Positions 30,062-39,875 of a stretch of 64,000 nt of DNA are shown here, piece by piece. Every line of letters begins with the position of its first letter. Within the stretch, counting starts at the first letter, position 1. The stretch is from UBA7359 sp038142205 (GTDB lineage Bacteria; Pseudomonadota; Gammaproteobacteria; Eutrophobiales; Eutrophobiaceae), in assembly GCA_038142205.1 (NCBI GenBank), contig JAYQJO010000001.1:1240001-1304000 (forward strand), written 5' to 3'. A program made the position numbers and the translations under genes. The notes under the pieces are model-generated. The model searched no databases. It was not told the origin of the DNA and saw nothing but the letters and a program-made list of their open reading frames with translations.

Positions 30062-31260
30062 CTTTGTGATTGTATACCTTTTATTATTTGTTTGAATTCA
30101 CTTGCAACATGGTTTATATCGTAGATACTTCTTATCTTTTCATAAATATAAGTATCGTAAGTTTTGTTTAACCGTAACTTTTCTAAAACATGGGTAAGCT
30201 GCTTGACTACTTCATCTTCAAAATTTGGATCTGCAACAGCACCACCTAATTCAGTTATTAGTGTAGCTGATGCCCCAGGTGGAGTTATACCGAATATGGG
30301 CTTTCTTGAGCCAATATAATCTATTAATTTACTAGGAAGAAATACACTATATTCAAAAGGAGCATCTATAACTAATAAAAGATCAGATTCTACCATCAAT
30401 TTTAGTGACTCTTGATAGTCTACAGGTGAAAAAAAATTTACCATGTTTTCTGGCAAGATTAAATTATCCAGTTTATTCATTAAACTTTTTTCAATAACCC
30501 CATAAATCTCAAATTTCATCCCATTTAGCACTTCAGGGTTTTGATTCCATATAGTATGGATTGCTTTAATAAGTGGAACTGGTGTTCGTTTTCCATAAAA
30601 ATTACCTAAACACCTAATTATATATTTATCATTACTTTGATGGTTATCATTATGATAATAAAGTGATGAATCAAAAGCATGTGGTAATACATAACATTTA
30701 CTCACCCAAGTTTTTGGGTAATTCCTCATTACTAATTTTTGGGTTTCTTTCGAAGTGAATATAATGCCATCGGCATTATAAATAACATCATGTTGCATTT
30801 TTTTATTCAAAGCTAATGATTTATCATTACGAGTTACAAAAGGATTATCAACCCATGGATCACTAAAATGCGCAACCCACGGAACACTAGTCTTGGATTT
30901 AATGAAAAGTCCTGCTATATGATCTGACATAGGCTGACCAAAAGTCACCAACACATCATTTTTCTTAAACTCGTGATTTTTTAAAATATAGTCCGCAATC
31001 ATTTTTGCCCAACTAATTTGCTCATCGGGTATGTCCTGCTTTTTGGAGATTAGTTTATAATAAACTTTATTTACAACTTCCTTCCATGTTGGGCGATTAA
31101 GCCTGAATATTGATAACGTATCAGATTCGACTATATTTTCACCTTTACCAGAACAGAATACTTTTGTCGGCACTCTCATCTTATTAGTTAGTCTTTCAAC
31201 CTGAATGGCACGCGGATACTGCATTGGAGGGAATGCCCATGAGATAAAAAGATAAGTCAT
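30058..31260 (-). CDS. Glycosyltransferase, GT4-like
   Basis: The 400-residue product begins MTYLFISWAFPPMQYPRAIQ, a start common in GT4-like enzymes of the WcaI/Cps type (SxxFPP). It contains WVAHFSDPWVDNPF in the middle and FLPSKLIDYIGSRKPIFGIT in the C-terminal donor-binding part, where the first Glu of the usual E-x7-E appears replaced. It overlaps both its neighbours by four bases. It probably builds the repeat. The altered EX7E site makes the exact subfamily uncertain. Confidence 0.78.
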   Translation of the reverse strand: MTYLFISWAFPPMQYPRAIQVERLTNKMRVPTKVFCSGKGENIVESDTLSIFRLNRPTWKEVVNKVYYKLISKKQDIPDEQISWAKMIADYILKNHEFKKNDVLVTFGQPMSDHIAGLFIKSKTSVPWVAHFSDPWVDNPFVTRNDKSLALNKKMQHDVIYNADGIIFTSKETQKLVMRNYPKTWVSKCYVLPHAFDSSLYYHNDNHQSNDKYIIRCLGNFYGKRTPVPLIKAIHTIWNQNPEVLNGMKFEIYGVIEKSLMNKLDNLILPENMVNFFSPVDYQESLKLMVESDLLLVIDAPFEYSVFLPSKLIDYIGSRKPIFGITPPGASATLITELGGAVADPNFEDEVVKQLTHVLEKLRLNKTYDTYIYEKIRSIYDINHVASEFKQIIKGIQSQR

Positions 31261-31427
31261 ATTTTACTACAGCCAACCCTTAAAAAGTCTGGTTCTTTGA
31301 AATTTATCGGAGAATACTCTCTTGACATCATCGCAACACCGCTATATTTCAGTATGCGTTTTTTAAGCTCCTCAATTTTTACAAAGAACTCAAGCCAACT
31401 ATCATCATTTATTATCAACAATAACAT
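31257..31427 (-). CDS. Small unknown ORF or gene remnant
   Basis: A 56-codon frame ends with a stop overlapping the start of the glycosyltransferase gene (ATGA at 31257-31260). It reads MLLLIINDDSWLEFFVKIEE and ends SREYSPINFKEPDFLRVGCS-KI. Upstream of the ATG the same protein-like text seems to continue in another frame (MRWIFIERIHEE), so this may be the tail of a lost or frameshifted gene. I do not recognise the family. Confidence 0.35.
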   Translation of the reverse strand: MLLLIINDDSWLEFFVKIEELKKRILKYSGVAMMSREYSPINFKEPDFLRVGCSKI

Positions 31428-31551
31428 ACGTGCAGAAATAACATCGCCTCCTCATGAATTCGTTCAATGAATATCCACCTCATATGAATTAATGGTAGGA
31501 AAACAAGAATAAAAATATAGGAATTAAATAGCATTCAAACTATTATCAAAT

Positions 31552-33426
31552 TCACTGCCACTGCTCTAGCCACTGTTCAAGAACTAATAACGACCATACC
31601 TTATGTTGAGATAAAGTGTTTCCTGCCTTTGCTGACTTTAAAATAATATGTACTGGAGACATATCAAAATAATCACTTAATTTACTAGTGCTTGAGAAAC
31701 GGCTTTCAGCCCAAGAACCTAACGATCCGGTCAACCATCCATATGCTGGAACAGGAAACCCTTGCTTTGGTCGATTTATTATTTCGATCGGTAATCTACG
31801 ACGCGAGAACTCACGTAACACACGCTTAGAAGACCAACCAGTATTTTCATCACCAACTTTCCATGTCATGGGTAACTGTGATGCCCATTCCACCAATTGA
31901 TGGTCAAGAAATGGTACCCGTAACTCTAATGAATTAGCCATGCTCATCTTGTCTGCCTTCATCAATAGATCTTCCACTAACCATGAATGACAATAGGCTT
32001 GTTGCATTTGATCTAAGGGATTAGGAGAAGAAGATAATTCATACCAATCCTTGATCAAATTACTAGTTGATATAAATTTTTTTTCTTCATTCCATAGTAT
32101 GTTTTTCTCTCCTTCACCCCATAAACTAGAAATGTATGCACCACGATACTTCAAATAATTATTCCAACCACCTTGAGCTAAATACTTTAACGATTTTCCT
32201 TTTGAACCCGGAATTAATGGATGTAATAATTTAGCGAATATTTTCGGTATACTTTTTAGTTTTTGTAGACGTTTGTATACTTGCTCCATATCATAACCCG
32301 CAAGTATTTCATCACTTCCCTCCCCAGATAAAACTACTTTAACGTGTTCACGTGCTAGTTTAGAAACATGGAACAGAGGTATTGTCGCTAAATCTGCCAT
32401 TGGCTCATCCATGTAATGCACAACCTCAGGCAATGTATCCATAAATTCTTTTTGTCCGATCGTAACCTCGTGGTGAACCGACCCAATAGATTTTGAAACT
32501 TGGCGAGCATATTTCAATTCAGAAAAATCACCACCATCCTCAAAAGCGACAGAAAATGTATTAAATGCTTTGTGTCCTAACTCAACTGCAGCTGCACTTA
32601 AAGCGCTCGAATCAAGACCGCCGCTTAGCATAACACCGACTGGCACATCAGAAGCAACAAGGCGTTTTTCTATTGCAGAAAGAAAAAGAGTTTCAAATTC
32701 TCCAACATAATCTCGATCTTTATCTATCTCCTTTGACTGAAAATTAACACTCCAATAAGGAACTATAGAATATTCATTACTACGCAAATCAAATGTTAAT
32801 CGATTAGCGGGTGGCAATTTTTTAATTCCGGACCACATAGTATTAGGGGCTGGCACATAACGAAGAGACAAATAGTGGTGAAGAGATTGTTGATCTAATG
32901 CTTGGCGTGTTTCCATACCAGCTAAAAGCGCTTTTATCTCACTGGCAAAATAAAAATTCTTGCCTTCATTACCGTAATAGAGCGGCTTAATACCAATACG
33001 ATCTCGGAGCAGATGTATTTTTGAACGAGGCTTATCATAAATACAAATAGCAAACATACCATTAAGACGCAACAACCCATCTAAACCATATTTTTCGTAT
33101 AGACGCAAAACAACTTCTGTATCAGAACGCGTTCGAAAAATCGAACCTTGCTTTTTTAGATCATTGGCTAGTTCTCTGTAATTGTAAATTTCACCATTGA
33201 ACACAATACCAATGCCATCACCATTTTTTTCTCCACTCCACATAGGCTGGTGTCCACTGGAAAGGTCAATGATACTAAGCCTACGCATCGCAAAAGCAAA
33301 ATTATCTGAAGCATAAACCCCTTCATCATCTGGACCACGATGAATGATGGAATCATTCATCTGTCGAACTTTATCTAAACCATTAGCCCTATCAAACCTA
33401 CCTGCAATACCAACAATTCCACACAT
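31552..33426 (-). CDS. asnB: Asparagine synthase-type glutamine amidotransferase, copy 3
   Basis: The 624-residue intact copy starts MCGIVGIAGRFD with the nucleophile Cys2. It has HRGPDDEGVY, NGEIYNY and RDRIGIKPLYYG in the glutaminase half and GVMLSGGLDSSALSAAAV in the synthetase half. It is closer to the amidotransferases of exosortase-type EPS clusters than copies 1 and 2, which suggests separate acquisition. Amidation of a sugar carboxylate is the expected activity. It is followed, across about 120 bp and a small remnant ORF, by a glycosyltransferase. Confidence 0.92.
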   Translation of the reverse strand: MCGIVGIAGRFDRANGLDKVRQMNDSIIHRGPDDEGVYASDNFAFAMRRLSIIDLSSGHQPMWSGEKNGDGIGIVFNGEIYNYRELANDLKKQGSIFRTRSDTEVVLRLYEKYGLDGLLRLNGMFAICIYDKPRSKIHLLRDRIGIKPLYYGNEGKNFYFASEIKALLAGMETRQALDQQSLHHYLSLRYVPAPNTMWSGIKKLPPANRLTFDLRSNEYSIVPYWSVNFQSKEIDKDRDYVGEFETLFLSAIEKRLVASDVPVGVMLSGGLDSSALSAAAVELGHKAFNTFSVAFEDGGDFSELKYARQVSKSIGSVHHEVTIGQKEFMDTLPEVVHYMDEPMADLATIPLFHVSKLAREHVKVVLSGEGSDEILAGYDMEQVYKRLQKLKSIPKIFAKLLHPLIPGSKGKSLKYLAQGGWNNYLKYRGAYISSLWGEGEKNILWNEEKKFISTSNLIKDWYELSSSPNPLDQMQQAYCHSWLVEDLLMKADKMSMANSLELRVPFLDHQLVEWASQLPMTWKVGDENTGWSSKRVLREFSRRRLPIEIINRPKQGFPVPAYGWLTGSLGSWAESRFSSTSKLSDYFDMSPVHIILKSAKAGNTLSQHKVWSLLVLEQWLEQWQ

Positions 33427-33434
33427 AGATTTAT

Positions 33435-34322
33435 TTAATTTTTATGTCCTTCCATCCACAAACTCCACCCATATCTACGAGCCCAAGTTTTTTTCAACCA
33501 TGCAGGCAAAATAAGTCCGAGACCAGGTAATAAATGACGAAATGCAAAATCAAGGTCAGTCCCTAAAACACGTATATTAAGGTCCTTGCAATAAGAGCCT
33601 AACAAATTATTCATTTCTTTTTTCGTAACCGGCCAGGTATGAGGGTTACCTTCTTCGCGCGCACCATCACCATATCGACTAGCTAATTCTAGTGAATTAA
33701 GAAACTTATTCTCCATATGAAGAAACCCTTCAATATATTCAGTCATATACCAATGTAAAACTGAATGCCGGTTATAAAGCATGATACCAAATCTTCCCCC
33801 TGGCTTTATTACCCTCATCATCTCTGATATAGACAATTCAATATCTGGCGAATGATGTAACACTCCCCATGAGTATGCATAATCAAATGTATTATTATCA
33901 AAAGGTAAAATATTTGCATCGCATTGCTTAATAGTGCCATCTAACTGAAAAAGCTTAAATCTTCTTTTTGTTTGTTCAATTGCAACAGGATTTAAATCAA
34001 CAGCGGTAATGTCGGCATCGTTCTTTGCCCAGTTCGACGACATTGTTCCCATGCCACAACCTATTTCAAGTACTTTTTTACCTATAAATTCTTCATATGG
34101 AAATAATAAATCGAAAGGTTTTTTATCATGCAATGGTTTATTCCATGAATAAAATTCATGATCAACACGTTCAAAAAAATCACGGCTTCCAAATTCTTTT
34201 TCGCCGTCTGAATAATTAACTTCACCATGGGTATTAGCATAAGTCATTGGGTTTTCTGCCCACCATGATTCGATATTTTTCTTATTTTTAATTTTATTAT
34301 TCAAAATCGCCCCCTTATCCAA
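33435..34322 (-). CDS. Class I SAM-dependent methyltransferase
   Basis: The 295-residue product carries KVLEIGCGMGTMSSNWAKN (motif I, near 89-107), DITAVDLNPVAIEQTKRRF (acidic residue after strand 2) and FDYAYSWGVLHHSPDIELSI (motif IV). The start overlaps the upstream hypothetical gene by 22 bases. It resembles the methyltransferase at 29222-30061 in its SWGVLHHS motif, so the two may be paralogs acting on different positions of the repeat. Confidence 0.85.
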   Translation of the reverse strand: MDKGAILNNKIKNKKNIESWWAENPMTYANTHGEVNYSDGEKEFGSRDFFERVDHEFYSWNKPLHDKKPFDLLFPYEEFIGKKVLEIGCGMGTMSSNWAKNDADITAVDLNPVAIEQTKRRFKLFQLDGTIKQCDANILPFDNNTFDYAYSWGVLHHSPDIELSISEMMRVIKPGGRFGIMLYNRHSVLHWYMTEYIEGFLHMENKFLNSLELASRYGDGAREEGNPHTWPVTKKEMNNLLGSYCKDLNIRVLGTDLDFAFRHLLPGLGLILPAWLKKTWARRYGWSLWMEGHKN

Positions 34323-34789
34323 TCAAAAATCAAGAAAAAGGGTGTAACTATTAAGAACACAATAATAAATACAAATTCAAAAAACATAGTTTTTTCTAAT
34401 ATTCTACGTACAAGCAACATATAACGCTCTTTCTTTCCAAGCTTAAATTTACGACGTCTTCCATTTAAAACACAAACTTTAGAACTATTATTAACAATAG
34501 AAAACACCTCCTTTTCAATTTTGTTAAAGCCAATTCCGGTAGCATCTGGATATAGTAAAACTATTTTTGATGCACTTTTTAATTTTGAACAATTATTCTC
34601 TATAGAATAGTTTAAAAACATCGCATCATGATAATGCTCAAGTGCTAATTCACGCATATAAGACTCATTCCGCGGATTTGCTTTGGAATGCATTGCTTTT
34701 AAATAACGGCAAATAATTTTTGAAAAAAAATTAGTTGGTATTATGTTCCCTCTGTTCCAAGGCTCATAATAAATAACTATAGTGCTCAT
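34301..34789 (-). CDS. Unknown protein with C-terminal membrane anchor
   Basis: The 162-residue product is not recognised. It begins MSTIVIYYEPWNRGNIIPTN, has IVLLYPDATGIG near the middle and a basic patch VLNGRRRKFKLGKKERYMLL followed by a strong hydrophobic helix (near 136-156) and a basic tail. It therefore looks like a cytosolic domain tethered by a C-terminal membrane segment. It overlaps its deacetylase neighbour by four bases and the next methyltransferase by 22. The tight coupling points to a step in glycan modification. Confidence 0.6.
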   Translation of the reverse strand: MSTIVIYYEPWNRGNIIPTNFFSKIICRYLKAMHSKANPRNESYMRELALEHYHDAMFLNYSIENNCSKLKSASKIVLLYPDATGIGFNKIEKEVFSIVNNSSKVCVLNGRRRKFKLGKKERYMLLVRRILEKTMFFEFVFIIVFLIVTPFFLIFDWIRGRF

Positions 34790-35691
34790 ATTAATTCTTT
34801 TAATCCCGGTAATTCATTATAAGTAATTGGCACTGCAACTTTTGATATTTCGTTAATTGCTTGAAAAAATAGTTCTTGCTTATATACATGTGATGGATCA
34901 GCATAAATATTTATAATTCCCACACCACTATCCGCAAGTTTATTCGATAGTTTTTTTGCTTCATTCAAATAATCTTCAGGTGTAAACTTTCGTGCTGGAG
35001 CTTTGAAGTAACCCCATGAGTCAAGAACTTGTAATGGATGCGCAATCGTACCGCTAACAGGTAACTCTATTATTCCTTTAGAATTTATCATTGCCCCACC
35101 GCGCAAACCATAAATTGGGGCGGTCGATGTAGAGAATAAATAACCTAATTCTTTAAGAACACCATAAAGAAATTTTAACTGCCTGGTGCTTTGAAATGTG
35201 CCAAAATGTGGTGTACGAAAACCACGAGCTTCGATATTCAACACTTCTTTTAGCGTACGATGTCCATCAAAAATATCTTTTTTTATACGGTCAAATGATT
35301 GCTCATTATAAAAGAAGCAACTGGCATAGCGTTTATTTTTTATATCATAAAAGGTATGTTCGATATCACCATGATTAATAAACTGCGATCCACTTTCATA
35401 AATTCGACGATATACTTTCTCACCACGACGTAATAAATCACCAGGAACAGCATATACAGGAGATATCCCCATGCCTTGTAACCGCCTATGCACGTCCCAA
35501 GCAGCATTTATATCCTCTTCTGTATCACAATCAAAAGATAATATTAAATATAGCTTATCAATACCTGATTTCCTTGATAATGAAGCATATCTATTAAATA
35601 AAAAATCTGGAGCATTGGTTCCAAGAAAATGATAAAAAGAATTAACAGGGTGAGATAGAACTGTATTTATTTTTTTAGCTAGACTAGACAT
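34786..35691 (-). CDS. Polysaccharide deacetylase-like (NodB-fold) protein
   Basis: The 301-residue protein reads LYLILSFDCDTEED at the first NodB metal motif, followed by QFINHGDIEHTF at the His-containing second motif and EARGFRTPHFGTF at the Arg motif. The layout follows carbohydrate esterase family 4, but the spacing differs from canonical chitin deacetylases. There is no signal peptide, so it would work in the cytosol on a nucleotide or lipid-linked sugar. Removal of an N-acetyl group from a repeat sugar is the likely activity. Confidence 0.72.
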   Translation of the reverse strand: MSSLAKKINTVLSHPVNSFYHFLGTNAPDFLFNRYASLSRKSGIDKLYLILSFDCDTEEDINAAWDVHRRLQGMGISPVYAVPGDLLRRGEKVYRRIYESGSQFINHGDIEHTFYDIKNKRYASCFFYNEQSFDRIKKDIFDGHRTLKEVLNIEARGFRTPHFGTFQSTRQLKFLYGVLKELGYLFSTSTAPIYGLRGGAMINSKGIIELPVSGTIAHPLQVLDSWGYFKAPARKFTPEDYLNEAKKLSNKLADSGVGIINIYADPSHVYKQELFFQAINEISKVAVPITYNELPGLKELI

Positions 35692-35732
35692 AATTAAACA
35701 GTTTTAGCTTAAGTTTTTAATTAAAAAAATAG

Positions 35733-36496
35733 TTATACAAAATGTTTTGACGATTCTTTTATTTTTTTCACTTTCATGATTTGCACTGTTCCTAAATAAG
35801 GAAAAAAATATGCCAAAAATCTTCCAAACAAACCTTTAGGATAATTACCATAACGGAGTTCATTATACTCAAAGCCATTTACAGTTAATAATGCTAACAA
35901 AGTTGAAGGCGTCCAAGCATAAACATGTCTAGCGTACTCAACATCTGGATTAAAGATAGCTGGAAACAAGACAGGTTTTTTTCCCAATATTCGTCGAATC
36001 ATGTTCATTATTTCGTTTTTAAAAAAAAAGAAAAAAGAAAACATAACCCATATGGATTATCTGTTGTAACAATTAGATATCCATTTATCTTTAGTGATTG
36101 ATTAATTTGCTTCACAGCTAACGCAGCCTGCTCCAAATGTTCAATCACAGCTTGAAAAGTAATACAATCATAATACCCAGCTTCAAACTCTAACTGGTAA
36201 ACACTAGCTTCGAAAAAATGATTTTTATGTTCAGGAAATAGAAATTTAGCTCCTTCAATATTGTCTGAAAAATAGTCACATCCATCAATTTGTTTTTCAG
36301 GAAAGCAAACTCCAGCACTCATAACGAAGTAGCCAAGCCCACAACCAATATCTAGCACTTTGTTGCCTTCTATCATATCAATGCATTTATTTTTGGCACT
36401 ATTTTTTTCAAAAAAAGGAATGCTTGAAAACTTATTTCGAAATTCTTTAGCGTTATATTTTTCCCCCCAAAATTGAAACGTATCTAAATCGCTCAT
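35733..36496 (-). CDS. Class I SAM-dependent methyltransferase (frameshifted)
   Basis: The first 162 codons hold KVLDIGCGLGYFVMSAGV (motif I) and YDCITFQAVIEHLEQAALAV (motif IV with the UbiE/COQ5-like EHL). The frame breaks in the A-rich tract 36021-36040 and resumes as FFKNEIMNMIRRILGKKPVL. The total is about 254 residues. The homopolymer position favours an indel error. The product probably methylates a saccharide, but it shares the EHL motif with quinone methyltransferases, so substrate is open. Confidence 0.75.
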
Positions 36497-36545
36497 GATT
36501 TTAATAACCTATAATTATTAGATTCCTGAAAGTACCACTTTAATT

Positions 36546-37649
36546 TCATAAAAAATCACTGTTACGTTTTAAGCTTAAAACAACTCGAAAAGCAGTATTG
36601 CCATCCCATAAATCAATCTCAGGTTTATTGGACGCTGTAATCGATAACATAGATACCACATCTTGCAGTAATTTTTCTGCAGTTGTTAATTTATTAGTTC
36701 CTTCTATAACAGTTACTGGCCTTTCCGTATTATTCCTCAAAGTTAAACATGGAATACCAAGATAACTAGTTTCCTCCTGAACTCCACCTGAGTCTGTAAT
36801 AATTATGCGTGATTCAATTACCAGACTCATAAATGGAATATAACTCAGTGGTTGAGTAAGATGTATATTATCCGATTTATTAAGCTTTTCTAACAGTTCA
36901 AATTCTTCTAATCTTTTGCGAGTACGTGGGTGGACAGGAAATACTAGTGGTAACTTTGAGCTAATATCTATTAACGAGTTTACCAAATCATTTAAGTTTT
37001 CTTTATCATCTACATTTGATGGGCGATGAAATGTTACAACACTGTATTCTCTAGGTATGAGTTTAAATTTTTGAAATGATTTTTCCTCCTCTATTCTCGA
37101 ACGCAACATTTCAAAGGAGTCAATCATAATATTTCCAACCCGCTCTATTTTATTCTCATCCACTCCTTCCTTAATAAGGTTTTCATCTCCATCACATGAT
37201 GGCGTCCATAATAGATCTGCTATTGCATCAGTAACTTTTCTATTAATTTCTTCAGGCATTGTTTGATCAAAACTTCTTAAACCCGCCTCCAGGTGAGCCA
37301 CTGGAATTTGTAGTTTCTTTGCTGTAATGGCACAAGCCATTGTCGAGTTAACATCACCTACCACGATAACCCATAAAGGCTGACATTTCATACATAACTT
37401 TTCGTATGCAATCATTACTTTTCCTGTTTGTTCAGCATGAGTTCCACTACCAATACCTAGGTGGCACTCTGGTTTTGGAAGGCTCAAATCATCAAAAAAA
37501 GCATCCGACATTTCTGTGTCATAGTGCTGACCCGTATGTACTAAAACAGGATGACACCAATCTTCTTTAGCTAACGCATGATAAATTGGTGCTACTTTCA
37601 TAAAATTAGGCCTGGCAGCAGCAATAAGGTGAATTATTTTTTTCTGCAT
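36546..37649 (-). CDS. wecB: UDP-HexNAc 2-epimerase (WecB/WbpI type)
   Basis: The 367-residue enzyme shows the non-hydrolysing 2-epimerase fold: HLIAAARPNFMKVAPIYHAL at the start, VHTGQHYDTEMS, HLEAGLRSFDQTMPEEINR, and ITDSGGVQEETSYLGIPCLT in the C-terminal half. It inverts C2 of a UDP-N-acetyl sugar. The wbpA/B/D/E genes in this window make UDP-2,3-diacetamido-glucuronate, the substrate of WbpI, so a WbpI role is as likely as a WecB (GlcNAc to ManNAc) role. The AAARPN start is not that of classic WecB (GTRPE) or WbpI. Confidence 0.85.
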   Translation of the reverse strand: MQKKIIHLIAAARPNFMKVAPIYHALAKEDWCHPVLVHTGQHYDTEMSDAFFDDLSLPKPECHLGIGSGTHAEQTGKVMIAYEKLCMKCQPLWVIVVGDVNSTMACAITAKKLQIPVAHLEAGLRSFDQTMPEEINRKVTDAIADLLWTPSCDGDENLIKEGVDENKIERVGNIMIDSFEMLRSRIEEEKSFQKFKLIPREYSVVTFHRPSNVDDKENLNDLVNSLIDISSKLPLVFPVHPRTRKRLEEFELLEKLNKSDNIHLTQPLSYIPFMSLVIESRIIITDSGGVQEETSYLGIPCLTLRNNTERPVTVIEGTNKLTTAEKLLQDVVSMLSITASNKPEIDLWDGNTAFRVVLSLKRNSDFL

Positions 37650-37673
37650 AAACCCATCATTTGTTATATTTTT

Positions 37674-38840
37674 TTAAAGTGTATTTTTTTCATTCAAAAT
37701 TGTTTTGTATATATTTGTATACTTATACTCCGTCTTTTTTGGAGACCAAGTTTTCCATGCATGCTCAATTTCTTTCAAACCAAGCTCTTTTCGCTTAGCT
37801 TCATTTTCAATTAAAAATTTTAATCCTTGACAAAAACCTTCCGGTGTATTTTCAACCTGATAAGATATTTCAGAAGTAATTTCCGGGACAGTCTCATTAT
37901 TTTGTTTGTTTATTAATACAGGTATTCCTGTTAAAAAAGCTTCTAATACAGTTTTTGAAATACCCCATTTCATATTACATATAGCAAATATGTCATGCTC
38001 AAATAACTCGCGGCAAAGTGTATCGTTATCAATTGATTTTTTAAAAACAACATTCCCAGTCAAGCCGCATTTATGTGCAACACTGTGCAAATGATTGTTT
38101 AAAACACCATCACCAACTATAGTAAGTTGGATATTTTTCATTTGAGACACCGCACGTATAATATTCTCAGGGCTTTTACCTTCTATATGACGACCAACAG
38201 CAATTACTTTAACTGATTTTCCAAGTTTAAAATTCTCCTTACGAATTATTCCACTTGGATTTATCACATTATAAGCAACGATAATATTCTTTACATTCAA
38301 TCTCCTCAAATATGGCAATATGCCTTGATAGACTGGTAACACAACATCAGCTTCTCTTAAAACAGTCTTTGCCATACTATCCATAAATTTCCATTGGATT
38401 CGATCGAGTAAATTAACTCCTAAATGTTGATCCGGATTAGTGTGTAAGCTAACAACATATGGAATATCATATTTTCTTTTAATATCGCGTGCAGCAATAC
38501 CATTAAAATAAGCACCATAACAACGAACTAGTTGAGGTTTAATCTGATCTGCTAACTTAACTACCCTTCTTGCCCACAAACTTATTAACCAAGGCCTCCA
38601 ACAGAGTGTTCGAAGGAAAAATCTATTGCCTAGCGCTACATTATGTATAGTTAGCTTTGCATTTCCAACCATCCTTTGAACAAACTTTTGTTCAGGTTTA
38701 TCATTATTAGTTAAAACAATATGGACTTCTTTAAAAAGATCTCCAGGATTATAATACCTGTCTGTAACTTCACCTTTCTTGACTAAGTCAGTCAGCGCAT
38801 GAGGGATTATCACCATTAAAGAATTATATTGGGTTCCCAT
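37674..38840 (-). CDS. Glycosyltransferase family 4
   Basis: The 388-residue product has VVSLHTNPDQHLGVN in the N-terminal domain, KVIAVGRHIEGKSPENIIRA at the start of the C-terminal domain and WGISKTVLEAFLTGIPVLIN at the donor site. The second glutamate of the E-x7-E pair is visible (LEAF). It is intact and lies between a sulfotransferase and the 2-epimerase. It probably adds a repeat sugar, possibly the product of the neighbouring epimerase. Confidence 0.85.
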   Translation of the reverse strand: MGTQYNSLMVIIPHALTDLVKKGEVTDRYYNPGDLFKEVHIVLTNNDKPEQKFVQRMVGNAKLTIHNVALGNRFFLRTLCWRPWLISLWARRVVKLADQIKPQLVRCYGAYFNGIAARDIKRKYDIPYVVSLHTNPDQHLGVNLLDRIQWKFMDSMAKTVLREADVVLPVYQGILPYLRRLNVKNIIVAYNVINPSGIIRKENFKLGKSVKVIAVGRHIEGKSPENIIRAVSQMKNIQLTIVGDGVLNNHLHSVAHKCGLTGNVVFKKSIDNDTLCRELFEHDIFAICNMKWGISKTVLEAFLTGIPVLINKQNNETVPEITSEISYQVENTPEGFCQGLKFLIENEAKRKELGLKEIEHAWKTWSPKKTEYKYTNIYKTILNEKNTL

Positions 38841-38878
38841 ATTTAGAAAGCTATACCTAACAATCCTTCATATATTTT

Positions 38879-39865
38879 TTATTGATAACCCCAATACTGT
38901 AAAGCTGGCTTTAATATTTTCTCAACCTCATCTTGTTGTTCTATGGGTATATCATTTTTCCATCTACCAGTATTTGACTTCAAGAGTGGCACATCAAGTA
39001 AAGCATCATTCCAATCAATATCTAAATAAGAGCAAACATCTGTTAAAATTGCTTTTGGATTTTCCACTAGATTTTCTAACTGAATATCCATATATGTTTC
39101 ACTTGGAACTTTATCTCGTATCCTTCCCCAAGCTTCTGTTAAATCACGGTAAACCTTAGCTGCATGAATTGCATCTTGAGGCATCCAATTTTGTTTTGAA
39201 AACGATGCCACTACGTCTCGAGGGTCGCGACAGATATGTAGTAATTTAATTTCGTTGTCTAACATCAAAAACTTATCAAACTTAAGATGGTTCCAAGTAT
39301 TTCGATCTACAAAAATTTCACCATCATGAAAATTTAGACAGTTATCAATAATACTGTGATAAAAACGCGTACATTCTTCAAGTAATTTACTTTCATTATT
39401 CGGACCTATATAGGCCATCCAGTTCCTTTCTAAAAAACGAGAGCCAACCCAATTTGCTTGATATGAAAAATCAAGAATATTACTTAAGAAATCTTTCGTT
39501 AGAATATTAAAGTCTGGGCAAAAATCAGAAGCATCAAGATGAGCATACCTTGGCAATAAATTAATTTTCAGTTTTTTAGCTAACTTTCTAGGCCACATTT
39601 TTGTTATAAAGAATTTAGGTAAAGATGCCTTCTCTACATCTTCAAACAATTGCTTTAAGCGTTTATAACGAATATCTATGAAATAAGGGGACCATTCATG
39701 TTCAGTAGATGACAGAAAATCAAGTACGCCATCAGGATCAATCATAAACCGCCATGGAGGACTTACAACTGTTAATGGGTGTTTCTCTAGAATTTTATTA
39801 ACTATCGTAGTACCGCAACGACCCGTGCCGGCTACAAGAACAATCTTTCTATTGTTTAAAGACAA
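38879..39865 (-). CDS. PAPS-dependent sulfotransferase, copy 1
   Basis: The 328-residue protein has the two PAPS-binding signatures: a 5'-phosphosulfate loop VLVAGTGRCGTTIVNKIL (near 10-27) and a 3'-phosphate region LLHICRDPRDVVASFSK. It would transfer sulfate from PAPS to a sugar hydroxyl in the cytosol. Two other sulfotransferases (41121, 45864) and CysC, which makes PAPS, are encoded in the same window. Sulfation of the glycan is therefore a strong inference, although the acceptor is unknown. Confidence 0.85.
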   Translation of the reverse strand: MSLNNRKIVLVAGTGRCGTTIVNKILEKHPLTVVSPPWRFMIDPDGVLDFLSSTEHEWSPYFIDIRYKRLKQLFEDVEKASLPKFFITKMWPRKLAKKLKINLLPRYAHLDASDFCPDFNILTKDFLSNILDFSYQANWVGSRFLERNWMAYIGPNNESKLLEECTRFYHSIIDNCLNFHDGEIFVDRNTWNHLKFDKFLMLDNEIKLLHICRDPRDVVASFSKQNWMPQDAIHAAKVYRDLTEAWGRIRDKVPSETYMDIQLENLVENPKAILTDVCSYLDIDWNDALLDVPLLKSNTGRWKNDIPIEQQDEVEKILKPALQYWGYQ

Positions 39866-39875
39866 GTCTATTCCA

